NCBI RefSeq assembly: GCF_904061905.1
Contig: NZ_CAJFCI010000079.1
Span: 1-64,000, forward strand
Direction: 5' to 3'
DNA from: Zestomonas carbonaria
GTDB taxonomy: Bacteria; Pseudomonadota; Gammaproteobacteria; Pseudomonadales; Pseudomonadaceae
DNA: 64,000 nucleotides
A program made the position numbers and the translations under genes. Below the pieces are notes generated by a model. The model made no database searches. It saw only the letters and a list, made by a program, of their open reading frames with translations, and was not told the DNA's origin. Below, in pieces: positions 24,102-33,333 of the stretch; position 1 is the stretch's first letter; each line of letters starts with the position of its first letter.

Positions 24102-25460
24102 ATGTCCCTGGGAATCGACTACCTGAATGCCTTGCTCGAGGAAGATAAGGAAAAGGGCGTCTACCGCTGCAAACGGGAGATGTTCACCGATCCTCGCCTG
24201 TTCGAACTGGAGATGGAGCACATCTTCGAGGGCAACTGGATCTACCTTGCCCACGAAAGCCAGATCCCCAACAAGAACGACTTCCTGACCACCGTCATGG
24301 GGCGCCAGCCGATCTTCATCGCGCGCAACAAGGACGGTGAGCTGAACGCCTTCCTGAACGCCTGCAGCCATCGCGGCGCCATGCTCTGCCGGCACAAGAC
24401 CGGCAACCGCTCGTCCTATACCTGCCCGTTCCACGGCTGGACCTTCAACAACAGCGGCAAGCTGCTCAAGGTCAAGGACCCGGCGGACGCCGGCTATCCG
24501 GCGAGCTTCAACTGCGAGGGCTCCCACGACCTGACCAAGGTAGCCCGTTTCGAGTCCTACCGTGGCTTCCTGTTCGGCAGCCTGAATCCCGACGTCAAGC
24601 CGCTGGTCGAGCACCTTGGCGAGTCGGCGAAGATCATCGACATGATCGTCGACCAGTCGCCGGAAGGCCTGGAGGTGCTGCGCGGCTCGTCCTCCTACAT
24701 CTACGAGGGCAACTGGAAGCTGACCGCCGAGAACGGCGCCGACGGCTACCACGTCAGTTCCGTGCACTGGAACTACGCCGCCACCCAGAACCAGCGCAAG
24801 CAGCGCGAGGCCGGCGAAGAGATCAAGACCATGAGCGCCGGTAGCTGGGCCAAGAACGGCGGCGGCTTCTACTCCTTCGAGCATGGCCACCTGCTGCTCT
24901 GGACCCGCTGGGCCAACCCCGAGGACCGCCCGGCCTACGAGCGTCGCGACGAACTGGTCCGCGAGTTCGGCCAGGCCCGCGCCGACTGGATGATCCAGAA
25001 CTCGCGCAACCTCTGCCTGTACCCGAACGTCTACCTGATGGACCAGTTCAGCTCGCAGATCCGCATCGCCCGGCCGATCTCCGTCGACAAGACCGAGATC
25101 ACCATCTACTGCATCGCGCCCAAGGGCGAGAGCGCCGAGGCCCGCGCCAAGCGCATCCGCCAGTACGAGGACTTCTTCAACGTCAGCGGCATGGCCACCC
25201 CGGACGACCTGGAGGAGTTCCGCTCCTGCCAGACCGGCTATGGCGCCGGCCGTGGCTGGAACGACATGTCGCGCGGTGCCGCCCACTGGGTGGAAGGCGC
25301 CGACGAGGCGGCCAGGGAAATCGACCTGCACCCGAATCTTTCCGGCGTGCGCACCGAAGATGAGGGGCTGTTCGTCCTGCAACACAAGTACTGGCAGGAA
25401 ACCATGCTCAAGGCCGCATCCGCCGAACAGCGACTGATCCCCGTGGAGGCCGTGCAATGA
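24102..25460 (+). CDS. benA: Benzoate 1,2-dioxygenase large subunit BenA
   Basis: BenA, 452 residues, is the alpha subunit of the Rieske-type benzoate 1,2-dioxygenase, which converts benzoate with O2 and NADH to the cis-dihydrodiol. The Rieske cluster ligands are Cys88 and His90 (ACSHRG) and Cys108 and His111 (TCPFHGW). The mononuclear iron region holds GADGYHVSSVHWNYAA (about residues 211-226). The gene starts with an ATG after GGAGG and overlaps benB by four bases (ATGA). Activation by BenR from the site at 24003-24038 is expected. Confidence 0.97.
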   Translation: MSLGIDYLNALLEEDKEKGVYRCKREMFTDPRLFELEMEHIFEGNWIYLAHESQIPNKNDFLTTVMGRQPIFIARNKDGELNAFLNACSHRGAMLCRHKTGNRSSYTCPFHGWTFNNSGKLLKVKDPADAGYPASFNCEGSHDLTKVARFESYRGFLFGSLNPDVKPLVEHLGESAKIIDMIVDQSPEGLEVLRGSSSYIYEGNWKLTAENGADGYHVSSVHWNYAATQNQRKQREAGEEIKTMSAGSWAKNGGGFYSFEHGHLLLWTRWANPEDRPAYERRDELVREFGQARADWMIQNSRNLCLYPNVYLMDQFSSQIRIARPISVDKTEITIYCIAPKGESAEARAKRIRQYEDFFNVSGMATPDDLEEFRSCQTGYGAGRGWNDMSRGAAHWVEGADEAAREIDLHPNLSGVRTEDEGLFVLQHKYWQETMLKAASAEQRLIPVEAVQ

Positions 25461-25945
25461 GCATCACCTACGACGCCGTGCGCGACTTCCTCTACCGCGA
25501 AGCGCGCTACCTGGACGATTGCCAGTGGGACGAGTGGCTGGAGCTGTACGCCGCTGACGCCAGCTTCTGGATGCCGTCCTGGGACGACAACGATGAGCTG
25601 ACCGAAGACCCGCAGACCGAAATCTCGCTGATCTGGTACGGCAACCGTGGCGGCCTGGAAGACCGGGTGTTCCGCATCAAGACCGAGCGCTCCAGCGCGA
25701 CGATCCCGGACACCCGCACCTCGCACAACATCAGCAACATCGAAATCCTCGAAGTCGCCGATGGCCAGTGCAAGGTGCGCTTCAACTGGCACACGCTGAG
25801 CTTCCGCTACAAGACCGTCGACAGCTACTTCGGCACCAGCTTCTACACCCTCGATGTGCGCGGCGAGCAGCCGCTGATCAAGGCCAAGAAGGTCGTGCTG
25901 AAGAACGACTACGTCCGCCAGGTCATCGATATCTACCACATCTGA
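25457..25945 (+). CDS. benB: Benzoate 1,2-dioxygenase small subunit BenB
   Basis: BenB, 162 residues, is the beta subunit that completes the alpha3-beta3 dioxygenase. It shows the small-subunit (SnoaL/NTF2-like) fold pattern: FLYREARYLDDCQWDEWLELYAADASFWMPSW, then TEISLIWYGNRGGLEDRVFRIKTERS and the C-terminal NDYVRQVIDIYHI. It is translated by overlap with benA. Downstream, a 75-base spacer with a long hairpin separates it from benC. Confidence 0.96.
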   Translation: MSITYDAVRDFLYREARYLDDCQWDEWLELYAADASFWMPSWDDNDELTEDPQTEISLIWYGNRGGLEDRVFRIKTERSSATIPDTRTSHNISNIEILEVADGQCKVRFNWHTLSFRYKTVDSYFGTSFYTLDVRGEQPLIKAKKVVLKNDYVRQVIDIYHI

Positions 25946-25947
25946 AG

Positions 25948-26006
25948 AACACGGCATGAAGCCGCCGCGCCTGGCCATGCCGCGTCCGCGAGGCTTCAGC
26001 CGTGTT
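25948..26006. promoter_or_regulatory. Long stem-loop between benB and benC
   Basis: AACACGGC (25948-25955) pairs with GCCGTGTT (25999-26006), and TGAAGCC (25957-25963) pairs with GGCTTCA (25992-25998); the loop is 28 bases. It fills the benB-benC gap, followed 14 bases later by the benC ATG. It could set the relative amounts of dioxygenase and reductase. Confidence 0.6.
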
Positions 26007-26020
26007 TCGAGGTGCACACC

Positions 26021-27034
26021 ATGACTCACAAGATCGCACTCAATTTCGAAGACGGCGTCACCCGCTTCATCGACGCCGCCGCCGGCGAAACCGTGGCCGA
26101 CGCGGCCTATCGCCAGGGCATCAACATCCCGCTGGACTGCCGCGACGGCGCCTGCGGCACCTGCAAGTGCTTCGCCGAGGCCGGCCGCTACGACCTCGGC
26201 CAGGACTACATCGAGGACGCGCTGAGCGAAGAGGAGGCGGCCCAGGGCTATGTGCTGACCTGCCAGATGCGCGCCGAGAGCGACTGCGTGGTGCGCGTGC
26301 CGGCCTCGTCGGACGTCTGCAAGACCCAGCAGGCCAGCTTCGAGGCGGCCATCAGCGACGTGCGCAAGCTGTCCGAGAGCACCATCGCGCTGTCGATCAA
26401 GGGCGAATCGCTGTCGAAACTGGCGTTCCTGCCGGGGCAGTACGTCAACCTCAAGGTGCCGGGCAGCGAGCAGACCCGTGCCTATTCGTTCAGCTCGCTG
26501 CAGAAGGATGGCGAGGTCAGCTTCCTGATCCGCAATGTGCCGGGCGGCCTGATGAGCAACTTCCTCACCGGCTTGGCCAAGGCCGGCGACAGCATGAGTT
26601 TGGCCGGCCCGCTGGGCAGCTTCTACCTGCGCGAGATCAAGCGTCCGTTGCTGCTGCTCGCCGGCGGCACCGGCCTGGCGCCATTCACCGCGATGCTGGA
26701 GAAGATCGCCGGGGAGAGCAGCGAGTATCCGCTGCACCTGATCTACGGCGTGACCAACGATTTCGACCTGGTCGAGCTGGACCGCCTGGAAGACTTCGCC
26801 GCGCGCATCCCCAACTTCACCTACAGCGCCTGCGTGGCCAACCCGGAAAGCAGCTACCCGCAGAAGGGCTACGTCACCCAGCACATCGAGCCGAAACACC
26901 TCAACGACGGCGACGTCGATGTCTACCTGTGCGGCCCGCCGCCGATGGTCGAGGCGGTCAGCCAGTACATCCGCGAGCAGGGTATCCAGCCGGCGAACTT
27001 CTACTACGAGAAGTTCGCGGCGAGCGCGGCGTGA
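26021..27034 (+). CDS. benC: Benzoate dioxygenase reductase BenC
   Basis: BenC, 337 residues, passes electrons from NADH to the dioxygenase. The N-terminal plant-type [2Fe-2S] ferredoxin domain has ligands Cys40, Cys45 and Cys48 (CRDGACGTC) and Cys81 (LTCQMRAE). An FAD domain (LPGQYVNLKVPGSEQTRAYSFSS) and NAD domain (LLLAGGTGLAPFTAMLEKIA, CGPPPMVEAV) follow. The start at 26021 is the MTHKIALNFEDG form; an ATG nine bases earlier is less likely. The gene follows benB after a hairpin, and benD follows in the same operon. Confidence 0.96.
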   Translation: MTHKIALNFEDGVTRFIDAAAGETVADAAYRQGINIPLDCRDGACGTCKCFAEAGRYDLGQDYIEDALSEEEAAQGYVLTCQMRAESDCVVRVPASSDVCKTQQASFEAAISDVRKLSESTIALSIKGESLSKLAFLPGQYVNLKVPGSEQTRAYSFSSLQKDGEVSFLIRNVPGGLMSNFLTGLAKAGDSMSLAGPLGSFYLREIKRPLLLLAGGTGLAPFTAMLEKIAGESSEYPLHLIYGVTNDFDLVELDRLEDFAARIPNFTYSACVANPESSYPQKGYVTQHIEPKHLNDGDVDVYLCGPPPMVEAVSQYIREQGIQPANFYYEKFAASAA

Positions 27035-27042
27035 TTTCTCCA

Positions 27043-27182
27043 CTCCGCCCCTCACCCTAACCCTCCCAGGGGGAGAGGGGACTGGACGGCGCTGCCGGCG
27101 AGCAAGGTGTTGCGGGCGCGCGCTGCAACTCCCTCTCCCTCCGGAGCGGGGCGCATAGCCAGGGCTGGGGTGAGGGGCGGAA
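27043..27182. repeat. REP-like repeats between benC and benD
   Basis: Two GC-rich hairpin units (27045-27080 and 27130-27180), one with an insertion GCGGGGCGCATAGCCAGGGCTGGGG in place of the plain tail, lie in the 214-base gap between benC and benD. They may reduce downstream benD transcription or stabilise the upstream message. Confidence 0.65.
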
Positions 27183-27248
27183 TCATGCGCCACTCGAAAC
27201 TTCCCTTGGGGCCGTGTGCATGGCCGGCCCATTTTTTTCGAGGCTGAG

Positions 27249-28025
27249 ATGAGCAAGAGATTCGACAACAAGGTCGCCCTGGTCACCGGTGCCGCACAAG
27301 GCATCGGTCGCCGCGTCGCCGAGCGCCTGCTCGCCGAGGGCGCGCAGGTGGTGGCGGTGGATCGCTCCGAGCTGGTCCACGAGTTGCTCGATGCGCCGGA
27401 GCAGGTCGGCAAGGTCCTGACCGTCACCGCCGACCTGGAACGATACGCCGAATGCGAGCGTGTCATGGCCGCTGCCGTGCGGGGCTTCGGTCGCCTGGAC
27501 ATCCTGATCAACAACGTCGGCGGCACCATCTGGGCCAAGCCGTTCGAGCACTACCGCGAACACGAGATCGAGGCCGAAGTGCGCCGCTCGCTGTTCCCCA
27601 CCCTGTGGTGCTGCCACGCCGCACTGCCGCACATGCTGGGGCAGGGCGGCGGGGCGATCGTCAACGTGTCCTCCATCGCCACCCGTAGCCTGAACCGCGT
27701 GCCCTACGGCGCGGCCAAGGGCGGCGTCAACGCGCTGACCGCCTGCCTGGCGTTCGAGAACGCCGAGCGCGGCATCCGCGTCAACGCCACCGCGCCGGGC
27801 GGCACCGAGGCGCCGCCACGGCGTATCCCGCGCAACACCGCCGAGCAGAGCGAACAGGAGAAGGCCTGGTACCAGCAGATCGTCGACCAGACCGTCGAGA
27901 GCAGCCTGATGAAGCGCTACGGAACCATCGACGAACAGGTCGGCGCGATCCTTTTCCTGGCTTCCGACGAAGCCTCCTACATCACCGGCGTGACCCTGCC
28001 GGTAGGCGGTGGCGACTTGGGTTGA
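27249..28025 (+). CDS. benD: Benzoate cis-diol dehydrogenase BenD (SDR)
   Basis: BenD, 258 residues, is a short-chain dehydrogenase that oxidises the benzoate cis-dihydrodiol and decarboxylates it to catechol with NAD. It shows TGAAQGIG (residues 13-20) for cofactor, NNVGG (88-92), and the Ser-Tyr-Lys catalytic set: serine in VNVSSIATRS (about 141), Tyr153 and Lys157 (VPYGAAKGG). The ATG at 27249 follows the weak site GAGGCTGAG; an in-frame ATG 33 bases earlier is less likely. BenK follows after 71 bases. Confidence 0.94.
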   Translation: MSKRFDNKVALVTGAAQGIGRRVAERLLAEGAQVVAVDRSELVHELLDAPEQVGKVLTVTADLERYAECERVMAAAVRGFGRLDILINNVGGTIWAKPFEHYREHEIEAEVRRSLFPTLWCCHAALPHMLGQGGGAIVNVSSIATRSLNRVPYGAAKGGVNALTACLAFENAERGIRVNATAPGGTEAPPRRIPRNTAEQSEQEKAWYQQIVDQTVESSLMKRYGTIDEQVGAILFLASDEASYITGVTLPVGGGDLG

Positions 28026-28096
28026 CGTATCACCTGTAGGAACGAGGCAAACCGCGCGAGCGGGTCCTGAGACAACAAAAACAAGAGACAGATGCC

Positions 28097-29434
28097 ATGC
28101 GAAAAATCGACATACACGAGATCATCGACAACGCGCGCTTCAACCGCTTCCACTGGATGGTGATGCTCTGGTGCGCGCTCCTGCTCATCTTCGACGGCTA
28201 CGACCTGTTCATCTACGGCGTGGTGTTGCCGGTGATCATGAAGGAGTGGGGCCTGACGCCGCTGCAGGCTGGCGCGCTGGGCAGCTATGCGCTGTTCGGC
28301 ATGATGTTCGGCGCCCTGGCGTTCGGCAGCCTGGCCGACAAGATAGGCCGCAAGAAGGGCATCGCCATCTGCTTCGCGCTGTTCAGCGGCGCCACCATCC
28401 TCAACGGCTTCGCCAGCAATCCGACCGAGTTCGGCATCTTCCGCTTCCTCGCCGGCCTCGGCTGCGGCGGCCTGATGCCCAACGCCGTGGCGCTGATGAA
28501 CGAATACGCGCCGAAGAGGCTGCGCAGCACCCTGGTCGCCATCATGTTCAGCGGCTATTCGCTGGGCGGCATGCTTTCGGCCGGCGTCGGCATCTACATG
28601 CTGCCGCGCTTCGGCTGGGAGTCGATGTTCTTCGCCGCCGCCATCCCGCTGCTGCTGTTGCCGGTGATCCTCTACTACCTGCCGGAATCGATCGGCTTCC
28701 TGGTGCGCCAGGGCCGCAGCGAGCAGGCGCGCGCGCTGCTCAAGCGCCTCGATCCGAACAGCGACGTCCGCGCGGACGACGTGCTGGAAGCCGTCGACGC
28801 CAAGGGCAACAGCGTTTCTGTGCTGGAGCTGTTCCGCGAGGGACGCGGCGTGCGCACCCTGGCGATCTGGGTGGCGTTCTTCTGCTGCCTGCTGATGGTC
28901 TACGCGCTCAGTTCGTGGCTACCGAAACTGATGGCCAACGCCGGCTACAGCCTGGGATCGAGCCTGTCGTTCCTGCTGGCGCTGAACTTCGGCGGCATGT
29001 TCGGCGCGATCCTCGGCGGCTGGCTCGGCGACCGCTTCAACCTGACCAAGGTGATGATCGTCTTCTTCGTCGCGGCCGCCGTGTCGATCAGCCTGCTCGG
29101 CGTGAACAGCCCGATGCCGGTGCTCTACCTGCTGATCTTCATCGCCGGCGCCACCACCATCGGCACGCAGATCCTCCTCTACGCCGGTGCCGCGCAACTG
29201 TACGGCCTGTCGATCCGCTCCACCGGCCTCGGCTGGGCTTCGGGCATCGGTCGCAACGGCGCCATCGTCGGCCCGCTGCTGGGCGGCGCGCTGATGGGCA
29301 TCAACCTGCCGTTGCAACTCAACTTCATGGCCTTCGCCATTCCCGGCGCCATCGCCGCGCTGGCGATGACGGTGTTCGTCATCAACGGCAAGCGTCACAG
29401 CGTCCCGACGGCGCCGCTGGCGGCCCAGGCCTGA
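28097..29434 (+). CDS. benK: MFS aromatic-acid:H+ symporter, BenK-like
   Basis: A 445-residue major facilitator of the aromatic acid:H+ symporter (AAHS) type with twelve membrane segments. The motif FDGYDLFIYGVVLPVIMKEWGL near residues 35-56 holds the conserved Asp residues of the family, and GSLADKIGRKKGIAICFALFSGA is the loop 2-3 signature; LPESIGFL closes the sixth segment. The context between benD and a BenE family gene makes benzoate the likely substrate. A hairpin with GCCCCTCGGGA / TCCCGAGGGGC follows at 29439-29470. Confidence 0.88.
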   Translation: MRKIDIHEIIDNARFNRFHWMVMLWCALLLIFDGYDLFIYGVVLPVIMKEWGLTPLQAGALGSYALFGMMFGALAFGSLADKIGRKKGIAICFALFSGATILNGFASNPTEFGIFRFLAGLGCGGLMPNAVALMNEYAPKRLRSTLVAIMFSGYSLGGMLSAGVGIYMLPRFGWESMFFAAAIPLLLLPVILYYLPESIGFLVRQGRSEQARALLKRLDPNSDVRADDVLEAVDAKGNSVSVLELFREGRGVRTLAIWVAFFCCLLMVYALSSWLPKLMANAGYSLGSSLSFLLALNFGGMFGAILGGWLGDRFNLTKVMIVFFVAAAVSISLLGVNSPMPVLYLLIFIAGATTIGTQILLYAGAAQLYGLSIRSTGLGWASGIGRNGAIVGPLLGGALMGINLPLQLNFMAFAIPGAIAALAMTVFVINGKRHSVPTAPLAAQA

Positions 29435-29540
29435 CCGGCGCCCCTCGGGAGCGCTGGTTCCCGAGGGGCATCGCCGCATTCACGACAAGAGCGATCCGGG
29501 CCCGCGTGTCACGGATGGCCGAAGCATCTTGCGAGGTACC

Positions 29541-30758
29541 ATGAAAGCCTTGTTGCGTGACTTCTCCCTTTCCGCCGTGGTCGCGGGGATGATCGCCACG
29601 GTGATTTCCTATGCCGGGCCGCTGGTGATCATCTTCCAGGCGGCGGACAGCGCGAAGCTGTCCCACGAGCTGCTGTCCTCCTGGGTCTGGGCGATTTCCA
29701 TCGGCAGCGCAGTGCTCGGCATCGTGCTCAGCCTGCGCTACCGGGTGCCGGTGGTGATCGCCTGGTCGATCCCGGGTTCGGCGCTGCTGGTCTCCATGCT
29801 GCCGGAGATCGGCCTGAACCAGGCGATCGGCGCCTACCTGGTGGCCAGCCTGATCCTGCTGGTGATCGGCGTCAGCGGTGCCTTCGACCGCATCATCGCG
29901 CGGCTGCCGGGCTCCATCGCCGCCGGCATGCAGGCGGGCATCCTGTTCAGCTTCGGCGCCCAGTTGTTCCTCTCGCTGCCGGCCCAGCCGCTACTGGTGA
30001 TGGCGATGTTCGCCGTCTATGTGGCCATGCGTCGCCTGATGCCGCGCTATGCGGTGATGGCGGTGCTGCTGGTCGGCCTGCTGATCACCGTGCTCAGCGG
30101 CGGTTTCCGCAGCGAGGCGCTGGTGTTCGGCCTGGCCACGCCGCAGTGGATCGCCCCCGAGTTCAGCCTGGGTGCGACCCTCAACCTGGCGCTGCCGCTG
30201 GTGCTGGTAGCGCTCACCGGGCAGTTCATGCCGGGCATGGCGGTGCTGCGCAACGCCGGCTACCAGACGCCAGCCAGCCCCATCGTCAGCGCCAGCGCGG
30301 TGGGCAGCGCGCTACTGGCGCCGTTCGGCTGCCACGGCCTGAACCTGGCGGCGGTCACCGCCAGCCTGTGCACCAGTCGCGAGGCCCACGAGGACCCGAA
30401 GCGGCGTTACGTCGCGGCATTGTCCGGCAGCGCCCTGTACCTGGTGTTCGGCATCGGCGGCGCGACCCTGGTGTCGCTGTTCGCCGCGTTCCCGGCCGAG
30501 CTGATCGCCGCCCTGGCGGGCCTGGCGCTGTTCGGCGCCATCAGCGAGGCGCTGACCCGCAGCGCGTCGCTGCCGGCCGAGCGCGATGCCGGTCTGTTCA
30601 CCTTCCTGGTCACCGCTTCCGGGGTGTCCTTCCTCGGGCTGTCGGCGGCGTTCTGGGGGCTGGTCTTCGGCCTGCTCGCGCATGTCCTGCTGCGGGCGCG
30701 GATGCCGCAGCCGACAGGGCAGGAATGGGGCTCGGCGAAGGAGGGCGCCGGCAAGTAA
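29541..30758 (+). CDS. benE: BenE-family benzoate transporter
   Basis: A 405-residue inner-membrane protein of the BenE family with about twelve hydrophobic segments. Diagnostic: FVxx-type starts VVAGMIATVISYAGPLVIIFQAA, RYRVPVVIAWSIPGSALLVSMLP, and ALTGQFMPGMAVLRNAGYQTPASPIVSASAVGSALLAPFGCHGLNLAAVTASLC, the family hallmark segment. BenE of Acinetobacter is tied to benzoate uptake. It sits after the BenK-like gene with a 106-base gap, so two different benzoate transporters are coded here. The ATG at 29541 is preferred to an upstream TTG. Confidence 0.9.
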   Translation: MKALLRDFSLSAVVAGMIATVISYAGPLVIIFQAADSAKLSHELLSSWVWAISIGSAVLGIVLSLRYRVPVVIAWSIPGSALLVSMLPEIGLNQAIGAYLVASLILLVIGVSGAFDRIIARLPGSIAAGMQAGILFSFGAQLFLSLPAQPLLVMAMFAVYVAMRRLMPRYAVMAVLLVGLLITVLSGGFRSEALVFGLATPQWIAPEFSLGATLNLALPLVLVALTGQFMPGMAVLRNAGYQTPASPIVSASAVGSALLAPFGCHGLNLAAVTASLCTSREAHEDPKRRYVAALSGSALYLVFGIGGATLVSLFAAFPAELIAALAGLALFGAISEALTRSASLPAERDAGLFTFLVTASGVSFLGLSAAFWGLVFGLLAHVLLRARMPQPTGQEWGSAKEGAGK

Positions 30759-30763
30759 CCGCT

Positions 30764-30872
30764 ACTCCCTCTCCCATTCATGGGGGAGGACCGGGGAGAG
30801 GGTAGAGCAGGCAACTCCGTGCTGTCGGCTTCCCGCGCCCCTGACCCCTCTCCCGAAAGCGGGAGGGGGAGT
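30764..30872. repeat. REP-like repeats between benE and the porin gene
   Basis: Two CCCTCTCCC / GGGAGAGGG-type units, one GGGGGAGGACCGGGGAGAGGG and one CCCCTCTCCCGAAAGCGGGAGGGG, occupy the 196-base gap. They are AT-poor hairpins of the same family as elsewhere. Confidence 0.65.
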
Positions 30873-30954
30873 TGCACCCCGACGCGTGTGTCGCGGCAAC
30901 GCCAGGCGTTCGCCGTCGGGGAAGTTTTGTCCCTATAAAAACAAGAGCGACGAC

Positions 30955-32214
30955 ATGAAAAAGATTTCCTGCGTGATGCTTCCCGCCGGCCTGGCCGCCG
31001 GCATCGTCCAACTCCCGGCGGTTGCCGCCGAAGGCTTCATCGAGGGCTCCAGCGCCACCTTGCAGGCGCGCAACTACTACTTCAGCCGCGACTTCTCCGA
31101 CATCGTCGGGCCCAACCGGCAGTCGAAGGCCGAGGAGTGGGCCCAGGGCTTCATCCTCACCTTCAAGTCCGGCTACACGCCCGGCCCGGTCGGCTTCGGC
31201 GTGGACGCCATCGGCCTGCTCGGCCTCAAGCTCGACAGCAGCCCGGACCGCGTCAACACCGGCCTGCTGCCGGTCAAGGACGACGGTCGCGCCGCCGACG
31301 AATACAGCCGCCTGGGCGCGACCCTCAAGGCCAGGCTATCGAACACCGAGCTGAAGATCGGCGAACTGCAACCCAACCTGCCGGTGCTGACCTTCAGCGA
31401 CATACGCCTGCTGCCGCCCAGCTACCAGGGCGTCGGGATCACTTCCGCCGAGATCGCCGGGTTGACCCTGCAAGGCGGCCACCTGACCTCCACCAGCCTG
31501 CGCAACGAGGCCGGCGACGAGAAGATGCTGGCCATGCTCGGCCACCTGCCGCAACGCCAGGCCGACAGCGACGCCTTCAACTACGCCGGCGGCGACTACG
31601 CGTTCAACGGCAACCGCACCACGCTCAGCGCCTGGTACGGCCAGCTCGAGGACATCTACGAGCAGGGCTTCCTCGGCCTCAAGCACAGCCAGCCGGTGGG
31701 CGACTGGGTGCTCGGCGCCAACCTCGGCTACTACACCGCCAAGGAAGACGGTGACGCCTTGATCGGCGACATCGACAACCGCGCGTTCTTCTCGCTGTTG
31801 TCGGCCAGGCATGGCGGGCATACCTTCTACGTCGGCTACCAGGGCATCTACGGCGACGACGCCTTCCCACGCGTGTTCGCCAACGTCTCGCCGCTGGGCA
31901 ACGAAGTGCCGACCTTCGAATTCGCCTCGGCCGACGAACGCTCCTGGCAGGTGCGCTACGACTACGACTTCGCCGCCGTCGGCATTCCCGGCCTGACCAC
32001 CACGCTGCGCTACATCACCGGCGACAACGTCGACACCGGCCTCGGCTACGAAGGCAAGGACCGCGAGCGCGACCTGGACATCGGCTACGTGGTGCAGAGC
32101 GGTTCGCTGAAAGGGCTGGGCGTCAAGGTGCGCAACGTCGTCGCGCGCTCCAACTACCGCAGCGACATCGACGAGAACCGGCTGATCTTCAGCTACACTT
32201 GGAACCTGTTCTGA
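30955..32214 (+). CDS. benF: OprD-family porin, BenF-like
   Basis: A 419-residue outer-membrane porin of the OprD/Opd family. Residues 1-24 are a signal peptide (MKKISCVMLPAGLAAGIVQLPAVA-AEGFIEGS). The mature N-terminus GFIEGSSATLQARNYYFSRDF, the GYTPGPVGFGVDAIGLLGLKLDSS segment, and the end NRLIFSYTWNLF with a terminal Phe are family features. Position after benK and benE suggests a benzoate-uptake channel. It is very similar to the second porin at 37363-38628; the two look like paralogs. Confidence 0.9.
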   Translation: MKKISCVMLPAGLAAGIVQLPAVAAEGFIEGSSATLQARNYYFSRDFSDIVGPNRQSKAEEWAQGFILTFKSGYTPGPVGFGVDAIGLLGLKLDSSPDRVNTGLLPVKDDGRAADEYSRLGATLKARLSNTELKIGELQPNLPVLTFSDIRLLPPSYQGVGITSAEIAGLTLQGGHLTSTSLRNEAGDEKMLAMLGHLPQRQADSDAFNYAGGDYAFNGNRTTLSAWYGQLEDIYEQGFLGLKHSQPVGDWVLGANLGYYTAKEDGDALIGDIDNRAFFSLLSARHGGHTFYVGYQGIYGDDAFPRVFANVSPLGNEVPTFEFASADERSWQVRYDYDFAAVGIPGLTTTLRYITGDNVDTGLGYEGKDRERDLDIGYVVQSGSLKGLGVKVRNVVARSNYRSDIDENRLIFSYTWNLF

Positions 32215-32229
32215 GCGATGGATGGAGTG

Positions 32230-32372
32230 GAACGATATCCAGCGGGGGGGATCCATTCCGCCCCTCACCCCCGGCCCCTCTCCCGAAGGGAGAGGGGAGT
32301 ACTCGAGCCTACCCCGAACTCCGTGCTTTCCCGCCGCACGATTCCTGCCCCCTCTCCCTCTGGGGTGAGGGA
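32230..32372. repeat. REP-like repeats after the BenF-like porin gene
   Basis: Two units (32262-32303 and 32348-32372) of the common GC-rich hairpin family separate the convergent porin and catR genes; no T-rich terminator was seen beside them. Confidence 0.6.
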
Positions 32373-32459
32373 CCGAAGTTTCGGAGCAAACGGGAATCTC
32401 GACCCACGGGCCGATGGCACGGCACGTAGCTGTAAGAGCGAGCCGAATATCGCTCCGCC

Positions 32460-33332
32460 CTATGCCCGCGCCTGTTCGATCAACGCCAGGCAACGCTGCA
32501 CCAGCGCGCTGACGTCGCCGGTGCGGCGGCTGAGGATGATCGGCGACACCGCCTCGGGCTCCAGAAGCCGCGCGTAGCCGATGTCCGAGCGGTGCTGCTG
32601 CTGTACCGAGGCCGGCACCAGGGCTACGCCGAGTCCGGCGGCGACCAGGCCGATGGCGGTCTGCAATTCGTTGGCCCATTGCGCCACGCGGATGCTCAGG
32701 CCGTGGTTGGCGAACAGCGCCAGGACGTGGTCGGCGTAGCTCGGACGCGGGTTGGCCGGGTAGAGCACGAAGGGTTCCCGCGACAACCGTTCCAGGTCGA
32801 CCGGGCCGGCCAGCAGCGGATGGCCGGCGGGCAGGGCGGCGACCAGCGGGTCCTCGCTGAGCACCTGCTGGTGGATCGCCGGATCGTCGATGCGGATGCG
32901 CCCGAAGCCGATGTCGATGCGCCCGCTCTTCAGCGCCTCGACCTGCTGCAAGGTGGTCATTTCCTGGAGGCCCAGCTCCAGCTCGCCGTCGCGGCGCAAC
33001 TGGCGGATCAGTTCCGGCAGCACGTCGTACAGGGTCGACGGCGCGAAGCCGATACCCAGCCATTTGCGCTGGCCCTGGCCGATGCGCCGGGTGTTCTCGC
33101 AGATGTTGTCCAACTGTTCGAGCAGGGTGCCGCTCTGCTCGTAGAAGAACCGCCCGGCCTCGGTCAGCCGCAGCGGCCGGCCACGTTCGAGCAGCGCCAC
33201 GCCGAGCAGGTCTTCGAGCTGCTGGATCTGCCGGCTGAGCGGTGGCTGGGCGATGTGCAGCCGTTCGGCGGCGCGGGTGAAGTTGAGGGTTTCCGCGACC
33301 TCCCGGAAGTAGCGCAGATGTCTCAGCTCCAT
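32460..33332 (-). CDS. catR: LysR-family activator CatR
   Basis: CatR, 290 residues, is the LysR-type activator of catBCA and uses cis,cis-muconate as effector. The winged helix MELRHLRYFREVAETLNFTRAAERLHIAQPPLSRQIQQLEDLLGVALLERGRPLRLTEAGRFFYEQ matches the CatR/CatM subgroup, including IAQPPLSRQI. The effector domain contains LGIGFAPSTLYDVLPELIRQLR. It is divergent from catB with 156 bases between, as in P. putida. The start at 33332 has a GGAGG site five bases upstream; a longer frame is spurious. Confidence 0.93.
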   Translation of the reverse strand: MELRHLRYFREVAETLNFTRAAERLHIAQPPLSRQIQQLEDLLGVALLERGRPLRLTEAGRFFYEQSGTLLEQLDNICENTRRIGQGQRKWLGIGFAPSTLYDVLPELIRQLRRDGELELGLQEMTTLQQVEALKSGRIDIGFGRIRIDDPAIHQQVLSEDPLVAALPAGHPLLAGPVDLERLSREPFVLYPANPRPSYADHVLALFANHGLSIRVAQWANELQTAIGLVAAGLGVALVPASVQQQHRSDIGYARLLEPEAVSPIILSRRTGDVSALVQRCLALIEQARA

Positions 33333-33333
33333 G

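Noticed and set aside
25238..27538. 766-residue minus-strand frame over benA-benC
   Set aside because: Antisense to three certain genes; repetitive low-information protein.
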